Shown here in pieces: positions 45,611-58,139 of a stretch of 64,000 nucleotides of DNA. Below the pieces are notes generated by a model. That model did not search any database. It had not been told where the DNA came from and worked only from the letters and a program-made list of their open reading frames with translations. Position 1 is the first letter of the stretch, and every line of letters begins with the position of its first letter. A program made the translations under genes and the position numbers. The stretch is from Mrakia gelida (taxonomy: Eukaryota > Basidiomycota > Tremellomycetes > Cystofilobasidiales > Mrakiaceae): the NCBI GenBank assembly GCA_024345305.1, contig BRON01000004.1, positions 930,001 to 994,000 of the forward strand. Reading direction: 5' to 3'.

Positions 45611-48600
45611 ATGATCACCTTCACTCCCCTCTCCTCCTCCTCTCGGATCGCGTCCACCTCCACAGCTGCGACACCTCCTCTAGCGTACCTTATCGAGCTG
45701 GACGAGATCAAGATCCTCGTCGACTGTGGGAGTCCAGATCTTAGGAAGGCCTTGGAAGGGACGGACGAGGAAGGGGAGTATGAGAAGCTGCTTAGAGAGT
45801 GAGTACGACGTTCAATGTGAACAGATGGGTGGGCTGGAAGCGAAAAAGGAGCAGAGGGAGAGCTCGCAAGAGGAGGGAGGGAAGGGAAGGAAAGCGTCGA
45901 GCTCGAGCTCATCTTTCCCTCTCTTCGAGTGCCTCTCTACACCTTCTTTCACTCGTTCGTATGTATGTATTCTTCAGAGGCTAACCCTCGCTCTTCTCTC
46001 CACCCAGACACGCCCCCACCATCTCCCTTCTCCTCCTAACCCACTCCTCTCTCCCCCACCTGGGCTACTACCCCTTCGCCCGCTCCCAACTGAACCTCAC
46101 CTGCCCCGTCTACGCTACAGTCCCAGTCGCATCCATGGGGAGAGTCTCCTGCATCGAGGAAGCTCAGGAGTGGAGATCAGAGATGGACGGATCCAAATGG
46201 GAGGAGGACATCATCGACGACGAGGACGCAGAGCTCAACGAAGGAGGGCAGGGAGGGATGGAAGTCGATCCAGCTGATGCGGATGCGACGGAGTTGGTCG
46301 ATGGGAAGGTCGTTTCGGGTACTGGTGTCGTTGCGAAGAAGGGCAAAGGAGCGGTGGGTGTGGGAGCAGGAGGTGGGAAGAAGAAGAAGACGAGACGAAC
46401 GAAGTGGGTCGCGACGGGGGAGGAGGTCGTCGAGGCTTTTGAGGCCATCACGAGGGTCAAGTTTGAGAGTCCTACCAGGTTGATGGGTGAGTTTACCACC
46501 TATTGTGTGCTCTTGGGAGTGAGGAGATTGGGCAGAGGGTATAGAGGCGGTGGGAAGAGGTCTGGGGCGGGAGAACGAGCTGTTCTCGAGTTGACCTCGA
46601 AGTTGAAGCTGACCTCGCTCTTCCCTTCCCTCTTCTCCCCTCCCTTCCATCCCGCTCTCCCTTCCGCCCAACACCCAACACACCTCCTCGCTCGATTGCA
46701 GGTGCTCTCTCGTCCCTAACCATCACCGCCTTCTCCTCTGGTCACACCCTCGGAGGAACGATCTGGAAGATCCGATCCCCTTCCTCTGGAACCGTCCTTC
46801 ACGCCGTCGGAATGAACCACACCAAGGAACGACATCTCGATGGGACGGCGCTGCTGAAGGAGAAGGGAGAAGGGGTGCATGAAGGGTTGGGGAGACCGGA
46901 TCTGTTAATCACGGATACGGATCGAGTGGGGTGGAAGAATGTCAAGAGGAGGGAGAGGGATGGGGCGTTGCTTGGTGAGTTCGAACGAAGGAGATGTGGT
47001 TGGGCGAGGGTTGGGAAGGCGGACGGGTAGGCAAAGAGAGGAGTGAAGCTGTTGGCAAGGAAGGAGTATGGGCTGCTCAGGAAGAGGGAGAGCGGCTCCA
47101 ATCCCGTCGCTCCGTCGCGTCTCTCAAACTCACACACACCCGTCCCCTTCCCTTCCCCTCGCAGATCTCATAACCAAAACCCTCACCTCCCAATCCTCTC
47201 TCCTCTTCCCCGTCGACCCCTCCACCCGTCTTATCGAACTCCTCATCCTCCTCGACCAGCACTGGTCCTACTCGATGATCCAATCCCAACGACAAGGTCG
47301 CAACTGGATCTACCCTCTCTGTCTCGTTTCCAAGACTGGGAAACAGATGATCGACTTTGCGAGGAGTTTGATGGAGTGGATGGGAGGAGGAGTGGCGTCT
47401 GGCGAGGCTGCTGGGGATGGAGGGGTCGGGAGGAATAATGGACGGGGTGGAGGAGGAGGAGGGGAGACGAGAGGTCATCCTTTGGAGTTTCGGTTAGTCG
47501 CGTCTCTTGTCTGCGTTTCGTTTCGGCTCGTCGCTTTTCGGAACCTCAGCTCATCCTCTCACCTCTCTTCTTTTCTTTCGTCTCTCTGCAGCCATCTCCG
47601 ATTCTACGACTCCGTCGAAGCCCTCACCGCCACCTACCCCGCCTCCCGTCCCAAACTCGTCCTCGCCATCCCTCCCTCCATGTCGCACGGTCCTTCCCGC
47701 TCCCTCTTCACCCAGTACGCTACCAGCCCTCAGACGCTCCTCGTCCTCACGTCGAGAGGAGTGCCAGGCACACTCGCGGGGGATATGTTCGAGAAGTGGA
47801 ACGCGCTGCAGGAGAGGGGAGGGAAGGCTGGAGAGGGAGGGGTTGGGAAACCGGTGGAGATGAAGGAGAAGATGGAGATTCAGGTGAGTGCTTCTTCATT
47901 CGTCTTTTTCGCACACTTCACTCTCGAGCTGTGGGTTCTGCGTGTGTGTCTGAAGAGGAGAGAGAAAGCGCGCGCAACGAAGCCTGAGCTGACTGACCTT
48001 CTCGTCGCGTCGTTTTCGTTCTCGTTCCGCTCACAGATCAACCTCAAAGTCCCTCTCTCAGGCCAAGAACTCGCCGACCACCTCGAATCCAAACGTCTCC
48101 TCGCCGAAAAGGACCTCGCTCAAAAGACCGCTCGCGTCCGAACTCGGAAACTCCTCGAAGCAGACGAGGTCGATTCCGACGACGACGATTCGGACGACTC
48201 CAATTCGGACGGAGGCATGGATGGGGTCGAGGGCGAGGATGGAGAACCCGCTCCTCGTCGAGGAGGACCTGGAGTTGGGGTAGACGGAGGAGGGTGGGAG
48301 GAAGGAGGACAGAAGGTATCGTTCGATATCTACGTCAAGGGGCAGACGACGAGGGCTACGACGTTCTTCAAGAGTGCGACGAACCAGGCGCCGAGGTTTA
48401 GGATGTTCCCTGTTGGGATGGAGAAGAGGGGGAGGAAGGTCGATGTGTATGGGGAGACGATCGATGTGGGCGTGTGGTTGAGGAAGGGGAAGGAGATTGA
48501 GGAGGAGGGGGAGAGTGAGGTGGTCAAGGCGGCGAAGAGGAGGAAGATTGAGGAGGAGGAGAAGGCGGTGAGTGCTGTTTCCTTCTTTTTGGGGAGAGGA

Positions 48601-49708
48601 GTGGAAAATGGGAGGTGAGAGAGGAGAGGGGAGTCAAGAGGAGCTGGAACTGATCGCGTCTCGTCGCTCGTTTTCGTTTTCGTTCTCGTCGAACAGGAGG
48701 AACCTCCCGAACCACCATCCAAGTTTGTCGTGGAGAACCACTCTATCCAACTCCGATGTGGGCTCTACTACACCGATATGGAAGGTCTCAACGACGGTCG
48801 AGCAATCAAGACGATCATCCCTCAAGTCAACCCTCGTCGACTGGTGAGTGCAACGCGTTCCTCGACCTTCTCTTCCTCCCATGTACCTTCGTCGACGCGT
48901 CTGTGTCTTTCTCTCGACGACTAACATATTCCCTGTTACCTTTTCGTCTCATCGAAACCAGATCCTCGTCCAAGGAACGGCATCGGCGACAGACGAACTC
49001 ATCGCGACGTTCAAGGCCATCCCCTCGATGACGACTGAGATCTTCGCTCCGGATAAGGGAGAGGCTCTTCAGATCGGAGAGAATCTGCATTCGTATCCGT
49101 TGAGTCTGGGAGATGGGTTGGTGGCTGGGTTGAAGTTCTCGAAGGTTCGTCTCGTCGCGTCTCGTCTCTTCTCCTTCGCTCGCCTCTTTCTCTCCTCCCT
49201 TGATCTCTTTTCCCTCGCACTCCTTGGCTGACTCTTTCGCTCGTCTTCTCTTGTGCCGTCACCTCCACAGTTCGAAGACTACGAAGTCGCTCAAATCACA
49301 GGACGCTACACCTTCCCTTCCAACTCCACCATCCCCATCCTCGAACTCGCTTCCTCCACTCAACTCCAACAACAACCCACCTCTTCCACCTCCTCTCTAT
49401 CCCAAGCCTCCTCGCTCCTCAACTCCCTCCTCATCACCCTCCCTCCCCTCCCCTCCTCCCTCTTCATCGGAGACCTCAAACTCACAGCGCTCAAATCGCG
49501 TCTCCAAAAGATCGGGATCGCAGCGGAGTTCGCTGGGGAGGGAGTGCTGGTATGTGGGGTGGCGGAGGAGCTGGAAGGCGAGGATGGGGAGGTGGTGGCT
49601 GTGAAGAAGATGGAGGGTGGCAGGATCGAGGTCGAGGGTGGGACGGGAGATATCTACTACAGGGTTAGGAAGGAGGTTTACGGACTGCATGCGATGGTGG
49701 AGGGTTAG
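45611..49708 (+). CDS. CFT2: Cleavage and polyadenylation factor subunit 2 (CPSF100/Cft2)
   Basis: Non-catalytic metallo-beta-lactamase subunit of the pre-mRNA 3'-end processing complex, partner of CPSF73/Ysh1. ATG 45611 gives MITFTPLSSSSRIASTSTAA and then YLIELDEIKILVDCGSPDL, the beta-lactamase start. At the position of the HxHxDH zinc motif the sequence is THSSLPHLGYYPFA, so the ligands are degenerate, as known for CPSF100. Also visible: TAFSSGHTLGGTIWKIRSPS, beta-CASP segments (RLIELLILLDQHW, LVLAIPPSMSHGPSRSLF) and the C-terminal IQLRCGLYYTDMEGLNDGRA with IIPQVNPRRLILVQG. An acidic, Lys-rich insert sits near 46200-46420 and another at 48170-48300. Stop TAG 49706-49708. About nine introns. 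Confidence 0.93.
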
Positions 49709-50001
49709 ATACCGGTTGTGCTTATGTGTTTGGGGAGTCGATCTGATGTCCTTAATTTACTCGTGAACAAGCTCAGGTTGGGAGAGAGAAAGGCGACGCG
49801 ACGAGACTCGACGTCGGCTCGTCTAGTTCTCCTTCGACCTTTTCCTTTCGTCTAATCTTTCAGCGAAGTGAGCAGAAAGAAGAACGAAGGCGGATACATA
49901 AATTACATCGTTTCCTATGCAGCAAGCGAAGATGAAAGGAGGCTGCTCCTGGAAGATTAAGCAAAGCGAGATCGACTAGACTCTCGAACTGATTGTCGAG
50001 C
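49709..50001. other. Intergenic, convergent 3' ends
   Basis: Short gap between converging stop codons of CFT2 and the MFS transporter; 3' untranslated sequence only. Confidence 0.5.
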
Positions 50002-52944
50002 TCACACCTTCTGTTGTTTGAGCTCGGCATTTGGCTCGAAGTCCTCGTACCCGAACAGCGCGTCCATCTGTTCTAGCGTAAGGCCCTTGAGCTCTGGTTT
50101 GAAGGAGAAGAAAAAAAAACGACAACGAAGAAGAAGAGGGTGAGCGTTGTGGTCGAGGACGAGGGGATGAGATCCGAGCGAGGGAGAACGAACCAGGAAT
50201 GAAGAACCAGGCGAAAGCAACGGCGAGAACGCAGAAGCATCCGAACACTGGACAGAGACGAGGAAGGGGAGCGGTTGAGGTCAGTGTGCGAGTCGACTCG
50301 ACGCGTCTTCGACAATGGATCGCGAAAGAGAGGATCAACTCACAAAAGAACATTCCAGCTCCTAGTGTCGCAGCCATCTGAGGTGTTGACCTGGCGATGA
50401 TAAACTGGAAGAGCCATTCTGAGGTTGGAGAACGAACGAAGCGAAGGGAAGGTCAGTCGTTCGGAAAGCGAGGTCGAGGGCGAAGGAAAGGCGAGGGGTG
50501 AGGACGAGACTCACGACACATGGCTGTGTAGCAAGCACAGAATCCTCGGATCTTCAGAGGGTAGAGTTCCGAGCAGATGATCCAAGCGAGACCGTTCCAC
50601 GAGGCGGCAAAGGCCATACCGAAGATGAAGATGGCAGCCGTCGCGGCTTGTCCTCCCTTGACGACGGAGGACGGCAGCGTTCCAGTGGCGTACGTTTTTG
50701 GGTGAGCGGCTTGGATCTGTAGAATCGAGTAAGAGCAAACAAAGGAGTCAGGGAAAGCAAGGACGAGAGAAGGAGAGCCGTCGACGACGGAGGAACGCGA
50801 CGCGATTTCGGAAAAGGAGGGACTCACGTAGCCTCCCTGTAAAAGTAGAGAGAGAGAGATGGTCAGTAGAGTGTGATAGAGCAAATCGGACGACAAGAAC
50901 GTACGAGGTAAAACATGCAGAGAGCACAGACAGCGCCTCCGACGAGAAGAGGAGGACGCCTTCCGACCCTATCCACCAGGAATCCAAGGAAAACTACGGA
51001 AGCGACGGCTGTGGAAAATGTGAAAGAGAGTTGCAGTCAGCTTCTCGAGACGCGGTAAGGGGAGTGGTGGAAGGAAGGAGAAACGGCAGAACGACGGAGC
51101 TGGAGCTCGAATGCGAGCGAGATTTCGCGAAGCCTCGTCGCAGAACGTTAAGACTAAGGATGATAGACGCACCTTTGAGAGCTCCGTAGATTCCAGTGTA
51201 GAGACTTCCGTTTGTGACTCCGATGGCGGTAAAGATCGTGCTCTCGGCGAAGTAGCTGCGAGAAGAAGGAAGGCAAATCAGCGTTTTGTTCGTCGTCGCC
51301 AGATAACCTGATATCCAAGTCTCTGAGGCAGCAGAGAGATATCGACGCACTTGATAGCGTTGGTCCCGACCTGAGAGAGAGAGAGAGAGAGTCGAAGGCA
51401 GATGGTCAGCAGTGAACGAGAACGGGAAAGTCGACGCGTCTCGATCCCTTGCCGGCGATGGGGACTCACCATGTTTTGGAACATCATCATTCCGAAACCG
51501 AGAGCCATTCGGTTCCTGATCCCCTTCGCGGTAATGTAGCACCAGATCCCGTACCAGTAAGACTTGAACCAAGCCCAGCGTCCGTCTCGTTCCTCCTCTC
51601 CTCGCAGAAGCGAGACGTCCTCGATCTGCGACTCGATGGCAGCGACCTCCTCGAGGATGTAGGGGTGGTCGGCAGGGAGGTTTCGAAGGAAAGTGAGGGA
51701 GGAGAGAGCTGCTTCGTGTCGACCTTGCTTGAGGAGGAACCGAGGAGTTTCGCGAATGAAGAACTGCAGGAAGAAAAGGACGGACGAGCGAGAACGAGGA
51801 CGAGGAGTCAGCGACGAACGTTTTCGAAGGCGAGAGATTGCACGTACGAGAGAGATGAAGAGCATTCCTGAAGGAACCAGCTGGACCGCCATCGGGATCC
51901 TCCATGTCTTTCGAGCGGTGACGTCCTGATGCTCTGTGAGAGAGGAAAAGTAAACAACGACGGAGGTCAGATCTGGTCGCGAGCGAGCTTCCGAGCGTTC
52001 GACTCACGCTTCAACCCGTAGTTGATCCAGAATCCGACTACTGCGCCAACCTGATACGCGATCTCGTCTAGAAAACGAAGAAAAGGTCAGATCAAAACGA
52101 GAGATGCGACAACTCGAACGTGGTCAAGCAGACTCGAGCTCAACTCACAGAATCCTACGAGCTGTCCCCTGATCGCTGGTGGCGAAACCTCAGCGATAAA
52201 GACCGGAGCAGCAGCAGTGATGGTTCCGACTCCCAGTCCAACGAGAACGCGACCGGCGTAGATATAAGCGATGTCTGTTGTCGCCACGGTCTGCACGATG
52301 GCTCCGATACTGCCCGACGAGAAACGCGTTCAGATCAGTTCTTCTTCGGCCATCTACCCTAGGAATCGTGGACCATTCGACTCACATGAAGACCAGAGTA
52401 GCGACCTGAGGAGAAAAGGAGGATTTGAGCGAGCTGTTGCGGGTGAAAGGTCCGACGTCGCCGACGAGCGAGAACGAGCCCTTTCTCTCCCACTCACCTG
52501 CAGAGCGATCTTCCGTCCAAACTTCTCCATCAGCGGGAACCCGAACATCGCACCGAAGAATGCTCCAGCCTGAAAGACTGAGATGATGTTGGCGCTCGTC
52601 GCGGCCTTCTTGGTAGGATTCAGCACCGAGAGTCCAAAGTCTTTTTGGAAGCCAGCGAGGGTGATGGTCGATCCGATGTAAGAGGAGTCGTACCCGAAAA
52701 GGCAGGCTCCCCAGGCGACGGTGACGGCGGTGAGGTAGACTGCAAAGAAGGGAAGGGAGGAGGATAGAAGAGAGAGGGAAGGAGGAACGAGTTTCAGCCC
52801 TCTGGCTCGAGCTCACCTCACTTTTCCTTCCTTCCTCCTCGACGAGTCGCCCTCCCCCCTCGAGAATACAGCAACCAAAGACTCACCTCTGACGTTGTAA
52901 ATCGCTTTGGGCGTATTCGCAGCCTCGACTTTCGTGAAGAACAT
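50002..52944 (-). CDS. MFS sugar/quinate-type transporter
   Basis: Twelve-helix plasma-membrane importer of the sugar porter family. ATG at 52944 gives MFFTKVEAANTPKAIYNVRV, then YLTAVTVAWGACLFGYDSSY. The GYDSSYIGSTI opening is closer to fungal quinate or related permeases than to hexose carriers. Signature motifs are GRKIALQ, GRVLVGLGVGTITAAAPVFI with AEVSPPAIRG, RETPRFLLKQGR (PESPR-like), DRVGRRPPLL and SELYPLKIRG. The end is LKGLTLEQMDALFGYEDFEP, stop at 50002. About 15 exons, several tiny: 50828-50836 (9 nt, GGY), 51351-51370 (20 nt, VGTNAI plus part of Lys) and 52386-52405 (20 nt, VATLVF plus part of Met). The substrate cannot be fixed by eye. An upstream untranslated exon near 53080 is possible. 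Confidence 0.9.
50828..50836 (-). other. 9-nt micro-exon of the MFS transporter
   Basis: Minus-strand GGAGGCTAC between TTTTACAG and GTGAGT, phase 0 at both ends. It adds Gly-Gly-Tyr between CMFYL and IQAAHPKTYATG. Confidence 0.8.
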
Positions 52945-53586
52945 CCCTAGAGAAAAGGAAGCGAGGGCAAAGGCGAAGGAAGAGGAAGGGGGGGAGTCAG
53001 AAAGCGAAAGCGTCCGAAAACGAGCTTGGACCTTTCCTGCGAGAGAGCTCCCTCCGACAAGCGAAAGACGACTCACTGGGAGTAGAAAAGGGAGGTGCGA
53101 GCCTGACTGGCCGCTTTTGAAGGGGGAGGGATAGGGAGAGAAAGGGACGAAGAGGCGAAGAGGCGAATGCAGTTGAAGTGAAGGAGAGGGAAGGAAAGTC
53201 GAACTCTCTGAGCTCGAAAATCGAAGTGGGGAAACAGGTCCCTTCGTCGGTGCTCGGTTCTATGTCCGACGCGTCTTCGTTCCGTCACGTCCAGGTCTGC
53301 TGATCAGCTCTGGAGGTCGTAGACTGCGAGCTCGGTCTTGTAACAGGACGAAGAAACCAGTCATCGAGCGACTGCTACGATTCAAGACCTTGTTCCTCCT
53401 TGCTCGCCTTGAACTCCTTCTCGAGGCAGGTCGAAGACTTTCTCAGACGGAGTGACGGATCTTGACGAGTGGTAGGAATCGTAGAAAAAAATTGCAGTAT
53501 TGACACTCACCGCCGGCCACATTCCATCAACGAAGGAAACAACAACAGAAAATCTCGAGCTCGACGCGTCGTCCGTCTCCTCCCCT
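52945..53586. other. Intergenic, 5' flank of transporter
   Basis: Probably promoter and 5' untranslated region of the transporter (a GTGAGT at about 53070-53075 on the minus strand suggests a leader intron ending at about 52947), then the 3' flank of the next gene. No other gene is supported. Confidence 0.45.
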
Positions 53587-56372
53587 TCAGCCCCCATTCC
53601 CCGACCTCAAATCTCCCGAGAATGGCTCACAGATCTTCTTCCATCCAGCTGGATGGACCTCGTGCAGGTGAAGCATGATCTCCTCAATTCTCGTCGTCTC
53701 GTCGGCGGAGAGGGGAAGCGACGGCGTGTTGGAAGAGCTTTTGCTGCAGAGGACGAAGGGAACGGGACTTCGTTAGATCAAGTCGAATCAGGTGTGGAGA
53801 GAGGTATTTGTACTACGTACGAGCAAGGTTTGCAGATGTTGGTCCCTGGAGGAACGAGGTTGCTCGCCCAGAATCGGTCGAACTCGAATCTGTGCAACGC
53901 GACGACGACGAACGAACAAGCGAAAGAACGAAGGTCAGACGCGTTCTCGTCGTCTTGGCGGAGAATAGGAAGGAACCCACCTCTCAACTTGACCTTGAGG
54001 ACGACCTCGAGTGAACCTCTGATCCACTGCCTTCGAACCTCGTCGTGCTGGCGTCTCAACGGAGACAGATCCCGAGGAAGACGCGACGCTGCTCGATTCT
54101 TCGCTCAGCGTGAGCCGTTTGAAAGCATTCGAAGACGAGGGAGAAGGGTTTTCTGAAGGAGCGAGAGGTAGGTTTTGGTTGAAGGGGAGAGATGCGTTGC
54201 GGGGAAGTGGAGAGCCTTGAGTCTGGACGCGAAACGTAGAAAGGGAGAAGCGGGGAGTCAGCTTCGAGGATGAGAGGAGCCGAAACGAAGCTCGGAGTCA
54301 TGTACTTGGTTGAAAGGTATCGAAGGGTTCTCCTGGGAGAAGAAGATAGGAAGAGGAGAGTTCAGCGAGGGGAGCCGTCCGAAAGGCCGCGTCGTCTCGA
54401 ACGAACTACTCACCAACGCAGCGATCCTCCTCTTCAAATCCTCGTTCTCCAGCCTCATCTTCTCCAGCTCATCGTCCTTATACACTGCCTGATTCCTCTC
54501 CTCCTTGATCTCAGCGATCTCCAGCTCCAAAACCTCAACCTCCGTCGCCAGAGCGCGGTTCTCCTCCTCGACCACGTCCTCCCGTCGCGTCCCTTCGCAA
54601 CCAACCTTCGTCGCCTTCACCCCAGCAAGCTCCTCCTCCAACTCAGCTACTCGAACCTCCAACCCATCTATTACGTAGCCAGCATCGTCCCTGAGACCCT
54701 TCTCCGTCTCGAGCTCGACCTCCAACTCCTTGAGAGCCAACCTCTCCGTCTCGTCCTCCTCCCTCTCGATTCGCAACGCGTCGGCTCTCGAACGAGCGTC
54801 CTCGAGTTCCATGTTCTCTGCAGTGAGGAGATGCTCGAACTGATCTTCTTGACCAGTACGCTCCTCTCCGTTCGAAGGCCGACGAGTTGAGTACCGAGTC
54901 GTTCGTTTTGCTGATGTCGTTGTTCCTCGAGGTGTGCGAGTAGTCGGGTATCGTTCGAGAGGGAGAGATGTAGAGAGTTCGACTGAGAGGGTGGAGGGTC
55001 TTGTAGATCGGATCCGAGAGCTGGGTACATCCGACAAAGCGAGAGATCAGTCAGCTCGACGAAGAGACAGGGCGAACCAGCGAGAGTCGAGCTTCGGATT
55101 GACTGACCTTGCGAGAGACTGAGGACGGAGGTGAGATCGGCGTTGAGGTCAGAGTACGGGTCCGAGCTGGTGGAGAGGTGAATGGAGGGGTTAGGTTTAG
55201 ACTCGGTCGCAGAGATCGAGTCGCGCAGCGAAAAGGGAACGAGACGCGACGAACCGTGTTCCGTGCGTCGACAACGAAGAAGGACTGGCTGGACTGAGTT
55301 CTCGGGGTGATTGATAGTTACAATTGGTGGTGGAAGCTGGATTGACTGGGATGCCGAGATGAGAGGAAGAGGGTTGATGACGGTAGTTCGAGGAAGCTGT
55401 AAAGGCGACGCGGGTCGAAAAGGGAACAATTGAGAGTCAATGGAACGAGAGCTCGTCGAGAACTAGATTATTTTGACTCACTTCGCGATGAAATTGTGTT
55501 GTGGTAGGGGTTGAAGGAGGTGTTGGCAGGGATCGCGTGGGAGGAGGAGGGGAAGGTGCTGAAAAGAGGCGGCGCGGGAGGGTACGGGTTCGAGGGAAGG
55601 CCGAGCGATTGAGAGAGGGACCAGGGAGTCGGAAAGAGAGGTTTTGCTGAAGATGAGGCTGGTGTGGACAAGGAGCTCGATGGTGACCTAGGTGGGATTG
55701 CGAGGAGGGAAAGAGGGCCGGTCATAAGCGAAGGGTTGGTTTGTTTTCCTAACGAAGACGTCTCGGCGACAAAAAAGCAGGAAACGAGACACTAAGCTTA
55801 CCTATAGCTCTGAGGCTGAATACTTCCACCAAATTCTTTGGCTGAAATCTGAGCGAGTGATACCTCCTGGGAGAACGAAGCCGATGAAGTCGACGTCGCC
55901 TCGTCGTCCTGCTTCTTCTTCCTCGCCGCACAGGTCCACACGTGCGTTCTCCAGCTTGATCGTGCAACATATGGCCGAGAACAGATAGGACATCTCATGA
56001 GGTCGTCGTCTTCTCGATTAGCCCAGAGATCTGTAAAGAAACGAGGACGACGAGGGGTAAGAGAGTCAGGCACTGGCGACGACTCAACACTGCCTGAAGG
56101 CAATCAGGATGGAACCAACTCCCAAGTGCCGTCATTATCGAGGCGGAGGTGCAGTGATGAGAGCTATCGTAGGTTTTGAGCCTTCTTTTGCTATCGAAGG
56201 CGGGAAGCGAGCACTTTGGGCATCGGTGAAGAGCGGGCGGAAGAGGAGCGGATGGAGGAGCGAGGATGGACGAGTTGCCTGGCGATGCCGATGGATTGGG
56301 GACGGGAAGAGTCGATGACGATGACAGTGAGGGTAAAGAAGACTCCTGAGATGGAGATTCGGAGGTTTCCAT
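53587..56372 (-). CDS. Zinc-finger/coiled-coil protein, paralogue B
   Basis: Same architecture as the gene at 18315-21321. ATG at 56372 gives METSESPSQESSLPSLSSSS. First finger-like part: HRCPKCSLPAFDSKRRLKTY, DSSHHC. Second: LMRCPICSRPYVARSSWRTH followed by VWTCAARKKK. Then come Ser/Pro-rich exons (MTGPLSLLAIPPRSPSSSLS), a coiled coil (about 54420-54850, for example LALKELEVELETEKGLRDDA) and the C-terminal block: VDQRFTRG, then EFDRFWASNLVPPGTNICKP, then CSKSSSNTPSLPLSADETRI and EEIMLHLHEVHPAGWKKICE, ending GNGG with the stop at 53587. The shared DQRFT(K/R)G, CxxCS and HL...W motifs make common descent with paralogue A likely. Exon joins near 56030 and 55000-55100 are tentative. Confidence 0.65.
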
Positions 56373-56477
56373 CCTGAGAGGTTGTCGTGGTCGGGAGGGA
56401 AACGAAGCGAGGGGAAGGGCTGGAGAGGTTGAGCTTCGAGCTTCGTTCCTTTCTCCTCCCTCTCTGACACGCCCACC

Positions 56478-58139
56478 ATGGAATCTCTCGCATCCGTACG
56501 TTCAGCTCAACTCCATTTCTCTTGGCATCTTACTGATTCATCTCTCCTCTGTCCTTCAGGTCAAGCTCGAACCTTTCCTTCTCGTCGCAAAGGGCAGCAA
56601 AGGAGCTCTCACAGCGAAGACCGTCCAGAACGCCATCTCAGCGGTCAGTCCCCCTCCTCGTTGGCCTCCTTCGCAGCTATGGATCTCGAGAGACTGATCG
56701 CTTCACTTTCTTTTATACATCAGCCTGGTGTCTTCGTTTTCTCTGAGTTACTGGCTCTTCCTAGCGTTCAAGAGGTTCGCTTTCCCTTCTCCTCCTCCAC
56801 CTCCACCTCGACCCTCCCTCCTTCCCTTCCATCGAGCTCACCAACTGACCTTCACCTTCTCTTCACCTCTTCCTCAGCTGTCGAGAAACCCTCAGCATGA
56901 ACCCTCCTTCCGACTTCTCGAACTCTTCGCATACGGGACCTGGTCCCAGTATCAGGGTTCGTTCTGCCTTCTCTTCGTCGAGCTCACCCTTCCCTTCCTC
57001 CCTCCTGCTCGCCTCGAGCTGACATCTCGTGCCTTCCTTCCCTCTCGTCTTGGATCTCCACAGCCAACCCATCTGCATTCTTTCCTTTATCACCTCAGCA
57101 AATCACCAAACTCAAACACCTCACCCTCGTCTCTCTGGCAAAGTCGAATCGAGTGAGTGCTTCATCTCCTTCCTCCGTCCCTCCTCCATCTTCGCCATCG
57201 TCACTCCTTCACCGCGATCTTAACCTGCGTCGCTCATTGTAGCATCTCATTCCGAGCTCTATCAATTCTCGTTTGCTCCTCGACGCTGACTCCCTATCTT
57301 CTTTCCTCTACCTCAGACCCTTCCCTACTCCCAACTCCTCTCCTCCCTCTCCCTCAGCACCGTCCGAGAACTCGAAGACTTCCTGATCGAAGGAATGTAC
57401 CACAGTCTCATCAAGGGAAAGATGGATCAGCAGCGAAGAGTCTTCCTCGTCGACGAGTGCATCGGACGAGACGTCGATCCCACCGAGCTCGCTATCCTCA
57501 GGTCCGCGCTGGAGACTTGGTGAGTCGCTCCTCGTCCTCCATCTCGTCTTCTTTCCGACCCTTCCTCGACCCACGTCGGGTTCCTACCGCTTCCCGCCCT
57601 TTCGAAGCCCCTCCTGACCACGCCCTCCGTCTTCATCGTCGTTCTTCACCTCCCTCCCTCTCACAGGGCCCAAACCCAAACCAACCTCATCCACCAACTC
57701 TCCTCCAACATCACCACCGCAACCAACGACTCCATCGAGCAACAGTCCCAACTCCTCATGTACCAGATGGCTCGAGATACAGCTATCATCGAAGCAGCCA
57801 ACGCCAAGTCCTCCTCGAACAACAACAGCTCGGGCTGGGGAGGAGGAGGAGGAGGAGGAGGAGGACTTCGAGCGAGTGGGAGCGAGGATTGGGACATGGC
57901 CGGTGGAGGAGCGTTCGGTGGTGGTGGAGGAGGGTCGAGACTCGGTGGAGGTAGTGGAGCTGGAGGTGCAGGTGCGAGTAGTAGCAAGGGGAAGAAGTGG
58001 GTACATATATCCTCTCCTCTGTTCTTTCGACTCGACGCGCGCCGTAAGAGCTGACGACCTTTGGCTTTCGTTGCTTTGCAGACCTCTCGCGCCGAGTCAC
58101 GGATCTCCAGCTCACGCTCGTAAGAAGAACAAGAACTAG
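56478..58139 (+). CDS. COP9 signalosome subunit 7 (PCI domain)
   Basis: Subunit of the deneddylase that removes Nedd8/Rub1 from cullins, and so works on the same SCF ligases that F-box proteins serve. Exons join to MESLASVKLEPFLLVAKGSK, PGVFVFSELLALPSVQELSR, FRLLELFAYGTWSQYQ, KLKHLTLVSLAKSNRTLPYS and TVRELEDFLIEGMYHSLIKG, followed by KMDQQRRVFLVDECIGRDV. This follows the CSN7 PCI pattern closely (PGVFVF.ELL..P.VQEL, LFAYGT, HLT.VSLA, REL.D.IIE..Y...I.GK.DQ, CIGRD). The tail is Gly-rich, then ends PLAPSHGSPAHARKKNKN, stop TAG 58137-58139. About seven introns. Confidence 0.92.
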
